From a bacterium (GTDB lineage: Bacteria > Armatimonadota > Chthonomonadetes > Chthonomonadales > Chthonomonadaceae): a DNA stretch of 9,013 nt. Below the pieces are notes generated by a model. That model made no database searches. It was not told where the DNA came from and saw nothing but the letters and a program-made list of their open reading frames with translations. Positions 6,663 to 9,013 of this stretch are shown piece after piece; position 1 is the first letter of the stretch; each line of letters starts with the position of its first letter. The stretch is taken from NCBI GenBank assembly GCA_021805405.1, contig JAJZFK010000527.1, forward strand, positions 1 to 9,013, written 5' to 3'. The position numbers and the translations under genes were made by a program.

Positions 6663-8894
6663 ATGGCAGACAGAAGCCTTACCCAGACTGAAGTCTCGTT
6701 GAACCCGGCTTCTAGTGACATGGTGGAGATCACCATAGACGGCGTAGATCTATCTGTGCCAAAAGGTGAGAATATTATCGAGTCCGCTCGCAAGGCGGGG
6801 ATAGATATTCCATATTTTTGTTACCACCCTCGTCTTTCCAAGGGCGATGCAGCAAACTGCCGAATGTGTCTGGTAGATACTGCTTCAAAAATGCCTGACG
6901 GCACGGTGCGCAAAATGCCCAAGCCGCAAACCGCATGTACACTTCCCGCGGCCCCCGGGCTTATCGTTTACACTAACACCGAGCAGGTTTTCAAAGACCG
7001 TCGCGGTGTTCTTGAATTTTTACTTATCAATCATCCCCTAGACTGCCCAGTATGTGATCGAGGCGGTGAGTGTCCATTACAGAATAACACCATTTTTTAC
7101 GGTGCCTCAACTAGCCGGTATACGGAAGAAAAGCGTCACTATCCCAAGGCATACCCGCTCTCGCAGCACGTTGTTTTCGACAGCGAACGTTGTATTCAGT
7201 GTGCCAGGTGCACCCGTTTTAGCGAAGATATTAGCGGTGATGCGCAACTGGCACTCCTCAAGCGGGGGGGTGATGCGCACATTGGTACCTTCGCTCACAC
7301 CGAGTACAATAGCAAGTTCAGTGGCAATGTAATCGAATTGTGTCCAGTAGGCGCACTTACGTCGCGAAGTTATCGCTTTAAAGCCCGCCCATGGGATCTT
7401 CAGACACAAAACTCCATCTGCTCGCGGTGCTCCAACGGATGTAACATCAAGCTCGACTACAGAATGGATAGCGTGGTTCGAGTAAATGCGCGCCTTAACG
7501 AAGATGTGAATGAAGAGTGGACGTGCGACAAAGGCAAATTTGGACATGACTACGTTTCTTCACCCGAGCGTTTAACTCGCCCGATGTTGCGAAACGGGAA
7601 TTCATTTGAACCAATTACCTGGGGGCAGGCTTATCAGTTACTTGTCGCGCAGCTTAAGAAGGCTGGCGGTCATACTGGTGTAATTGGCGGTGGGCGCTGT
7701 ACTAACGAAGACAACTATATGCTTCAGAAACTGGTTCGCGGGCACCTAAAGAGCAGCCACCTTGATAGCCGTGCCCTGCCCGTGCCTGCAAGTGGTGATC
7801 CGCTGGCAGCGCGAATGGGGTTCCGCAGCATGGGCTCCACGATTGCGGACATAGAGAACAAAAAGTCAATTTTCGTATTTGGCTGCGACCTTGAAGATGA
7901 GCAGCCCATTATTTTTCTTAGGGTTCGCAAAGCGTGGAGGTTTAAGGGTGCCAAAGTAGTTTTCGCTAATAGTCATGTAGCGACCGACTCCGTGAGCACC
8001 GCCGACTTCGCTGACCCTGTGCTTAAATATACAGCCGGCGCGGAATTGGCTGTGCTGCAGGGACTGCTGGTCGCAATTTTGGCACACAATCCGGATGTCG
8101 CATCCAGTCTTCCTGTCTCCATGGCATCTGTCGTCGCAACGTGGACACTGGAATCTGCAGCGTTGGCATCCGGAATTGACGCTGCTCTTTTTGCTGATGC
8201 CGCCGTCGCTCTATGTGCCGGTGCTGCCACGATAATTGCTGGCAAGGCCGTTCAGTTAAGTCCATGCTACGCTCAGTTGGTAGATGTGATGGGTGTAATC
8301 CTCACACTGTTGGGGTCACCTCGTGATCTTAACATACCAGTGATGGAATGCAATTCCCTTGGCGCCATGGACATGGGGGTTCTCCCCGATTTTGGACCTG
8401 GCACCATACGTGCCGCACAGCCCGGGTTTGATACCGCAGGAATGCTGCAGGGTGCATTGCATGGTGATATCGCGGCCCTCTGGCTGGTTGCAACCGACCT
8501 GGCCGCGCACTGGCCAGACCGAGACCTGGTTACCCGGGCTCTGGAAGCTTGTCCGTTTGTAGTTGTGAGTGAGCTCACCATGACAGAGACAGCGCGCATG
8601 GCGCACCTCGTGTTGCCTGCTGCCTCTATGGCCGAGAAGGACGGGTGCTATACGAACTGTGAGGGCAGGGTGCAACGACTGCATCGCGCGTTTGCGCCGC
8701 TGGGTGAGTGCAAGCCAGATTGGCTCGTTTTTTCGGAAGTGGCAGCACTTCTTGGTGCCGAGGGTGGGCCAGTGTCCGCGCGGGACATTACATGCATGAT
8801 CGCGAGCGAAGTACCAACTTACGCGGGCATGCTTCCTGCAGCGCTGGGGCATGCTGGCCTTGTTCGGCCAGAAAATAGTACTACAAACGCCTAG
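6663..8894 (+). CDS. nuoG: NADH-quinone oxidoreductase subunit G (complex I 75-kDa-like subunit)
   Basis: NuoG is the large iron-sulfur subunit in the peripheral arm of complex I, passing electrons from the NADH-oxidising NuoEF module towards quinone. The 743 residues show all expected sites in order: a 2Fe-2S ferredoxin domain (C53, C66, C69, C92; cluster N1b), a His-Cys 4Fe-4S site (H124, C128, C131, C137; N5), a four-Cys 4Fe-4S site (C177, C180, C183, C227; N4), and a CX2CX3CX27C site (C253, C256, C260, C288) matching the extra N7 cluster known from some bacteria. Residues from about 305 to 720 are the molybdopterin-oxidoreductase-like domain, which in NuoG is structural. The start is set by AAGGAAGGGA (6647-6656) just upstream. 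A run of seven G (7264-7270, residues R201-G203) does not disturb the frame. The next gene follows after 65 bases, probably in the same operon; no nuoF lies directly upstream. Confidence 0.97.
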   Translation: MADRSLTQTEVSLNPASSDMVEITIDGVDLSVPKGENIIESARKAGIDIPYFCYHPRLSKGDAANCRMCLVDTASKMPDGTVRKMPKPQTACTLPAAPGLIVYTNTEQVFKDRRGVLEFLLINHPLDCPVCDRGGECPLQNNTIFYGASTSRYTEEKRHYPKAYPLSQHVVFDSERCIQCARCTRFSEDISGDAQLALLKRGGDAHIGTFAHTEYNSKFSGNVIELCPVGALTSRSYRFKARPWDLQTQNSICSRCSNGCNIKLDYRMDSVVRVNARLNEDVNEEWTCDKGKFGHDYVSSPERLTRPMLRNGNSFEPITWGQAYQLLVAQLKKAGGHTGVIGGGRCTNEDNYMLQKLVRGHLKSSHLDSRALPVPASGDPLAARMGFRSMGSTIADIENKKSIFVFGCDLEDEQPIIFLRVRKAWRFKGAKVVFANSHVATDSVSTADFADPVLKYTAGAELAVLQGLLVAILAHNPDVASSLPVSMASVVATWTLESAALASGIDAALFADAAVALCAGAATIIAGKAVQLSPCYAQLVDVMGVILTLLGSPRDLNIPVMECNSLGAMDMGVLPDFGPGTIRAAQPGFDTAGMLQGALHGDIAALWLVATDLAAHWPDRDLVTRALEACPFVVVSELTMTETARMAHLVLPAASMAEKDGCYTNCEGRVQRLHRAFAPLGECKPDWLVFSEVAALLGAEGGPVSARDITCMIASEVPTYAGMLPAALGHAGLVRPENSTTNA

Positions 8895-8913
8895 GCCCTT
8901 TCAAACTTTTCGC

Positions 8914-8929
8914 TGGCACGATAGGTGCT
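8914..8929 (+). promoter_or_regulatory. Close match to a sigma-54 (-24/-12) promoter
   Basis: TGGCACG (8914-8920), four bases, then GTGCT (8925-8929) matches the sigma-54 consensus TGGCACG-N4-TTGCW at every defined position but one, with the invariant GG-N10-GC spacing. Transcription would start about 12 bases beyond the GC, near 8940, leaving a short leader with the ribosome binding site at 8951. The words also form a small imperfect hairpin (GCAC/GTGC) and a GCTGGC direct repeat, so chance or another role is possible. Whether this organism has sigma-54 is unknown. Confidence 0.35.
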
Positions 8930-8959
8930 GGCCAGTAATTACCTCTATCAGGAGACGAG

Positions 8960-9013
8960 ATGCTAACCGGTTTTGAAGCGTATTGGGATAACCTGCGCGA
9001 TGGCATCTATCAC
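8960..9013 (+). CDS. nuoH: Start of the next operon gene, probably NADH-quinone oxidoreductase subunit H (3' cut)
   Basis: An ATG at 8960 lies behind a strong ribosome binding site, AGGAGA (8950-8955), and opens a frame of 18 codons reading MLTGFEAYWDNLRDGIYH up to the window end. These residues are too few to identify a family directly. nuoH, the membrane subunit at the quinone-binding interface, normally follows nuoG, and the 65-base gap suits an operon neighbour. A soluble N-terminal stretch before the first membrane helix would be acceptable for NuoH. The assignment rests on gene order rather than on motifs. Confidence 0.5.
   Translation, partial: MLTGFEAYWDNLRDGIYH

Noticed and set aside
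6620..6691. Short upstream ORF overlapping the nuoG start
   Set aside because: It has no ribosome binding site, and its ATG would lie upstream of or at the predicted transcript start.
7264..7270. Run of seven G in nuoG as a slippage or frameshift site
   Set aside because: The frame continues intact with conserved residues on both sides, and no alternative product is apparent.
8316..8852. Minus-strand ORF of 178 codons inside nuoG
   Set aside because: It is antisense to the strongly conserved nuoG coding frame and resembles no known protein.

Overview
The window reads as an ordinary stretch of a free-living, respiring and probably chemotactic bacterium. It holds five genes, all on the + strand, two of them cut by the window edges. 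Base composition looks roughly balanced. The gene types (a large STAND/NB-ARC regulator with TPR repeats, a DraG-like ADP-ribosylglycohydrolase with an N-terminal extension, a chemoreceptor with an enlarged HAMP region, and a NuoG with a complete extra 4Fe-4S site) would fit Armatimonadota or a neighbouring phylum such as Chloroflexota. That placement rests on remembered family resemblance and is not proven.

Layout. Bases 2-1762 are the C-terminal part of a STAND-type transcriptional regulator/predicted ATPase whose nucleotide-binding core lies upstream of the window. A 169-base gap with a plausible promoter leads to an ADP-ribosylglycohydrolase (1932-3290). Next comes a long gene-free stretch of about 790 bases (3291-4076), rich in short palindromes and repeats but with no convincing gene. 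It precedes a transmembrane methyl-accepting chemotaxis protein (best start 4077, end 6212). A second gene-free stretch of 450 bases (6213-6662) holds hairpins and a possible promoter. Then nuoG, the large iron-sulfur subunit of NADH:quinone oxidoreductase (complex I), runs from 6663 to 8894. A new reading frame starts at 8960 behind a strong ribosome binding site and is probably nuoH.

How the genes relate. nuoG and the following gene form the only likely operon. The regulator, hydrolase and chemoreceptor are separated by long gaps with their own signals and look like independent units, so no shared pathway can be claimed for them. No mobile element, CRISPR array, tRNA, rRNA or defence gene was seen.

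I did not find a clear new biological system. The points most worth a second look are a close match to the sigma-54 -24/-12 promoter consensus between nuoG and the next gene, a pair of inverted composite repeats flanking most of the 3291-4076 gap together with a palindrome cluster inside it, unusually long coiled-coil arms in the chemoreceptor, and a Cys/His cluster in the regulator's TPR region.
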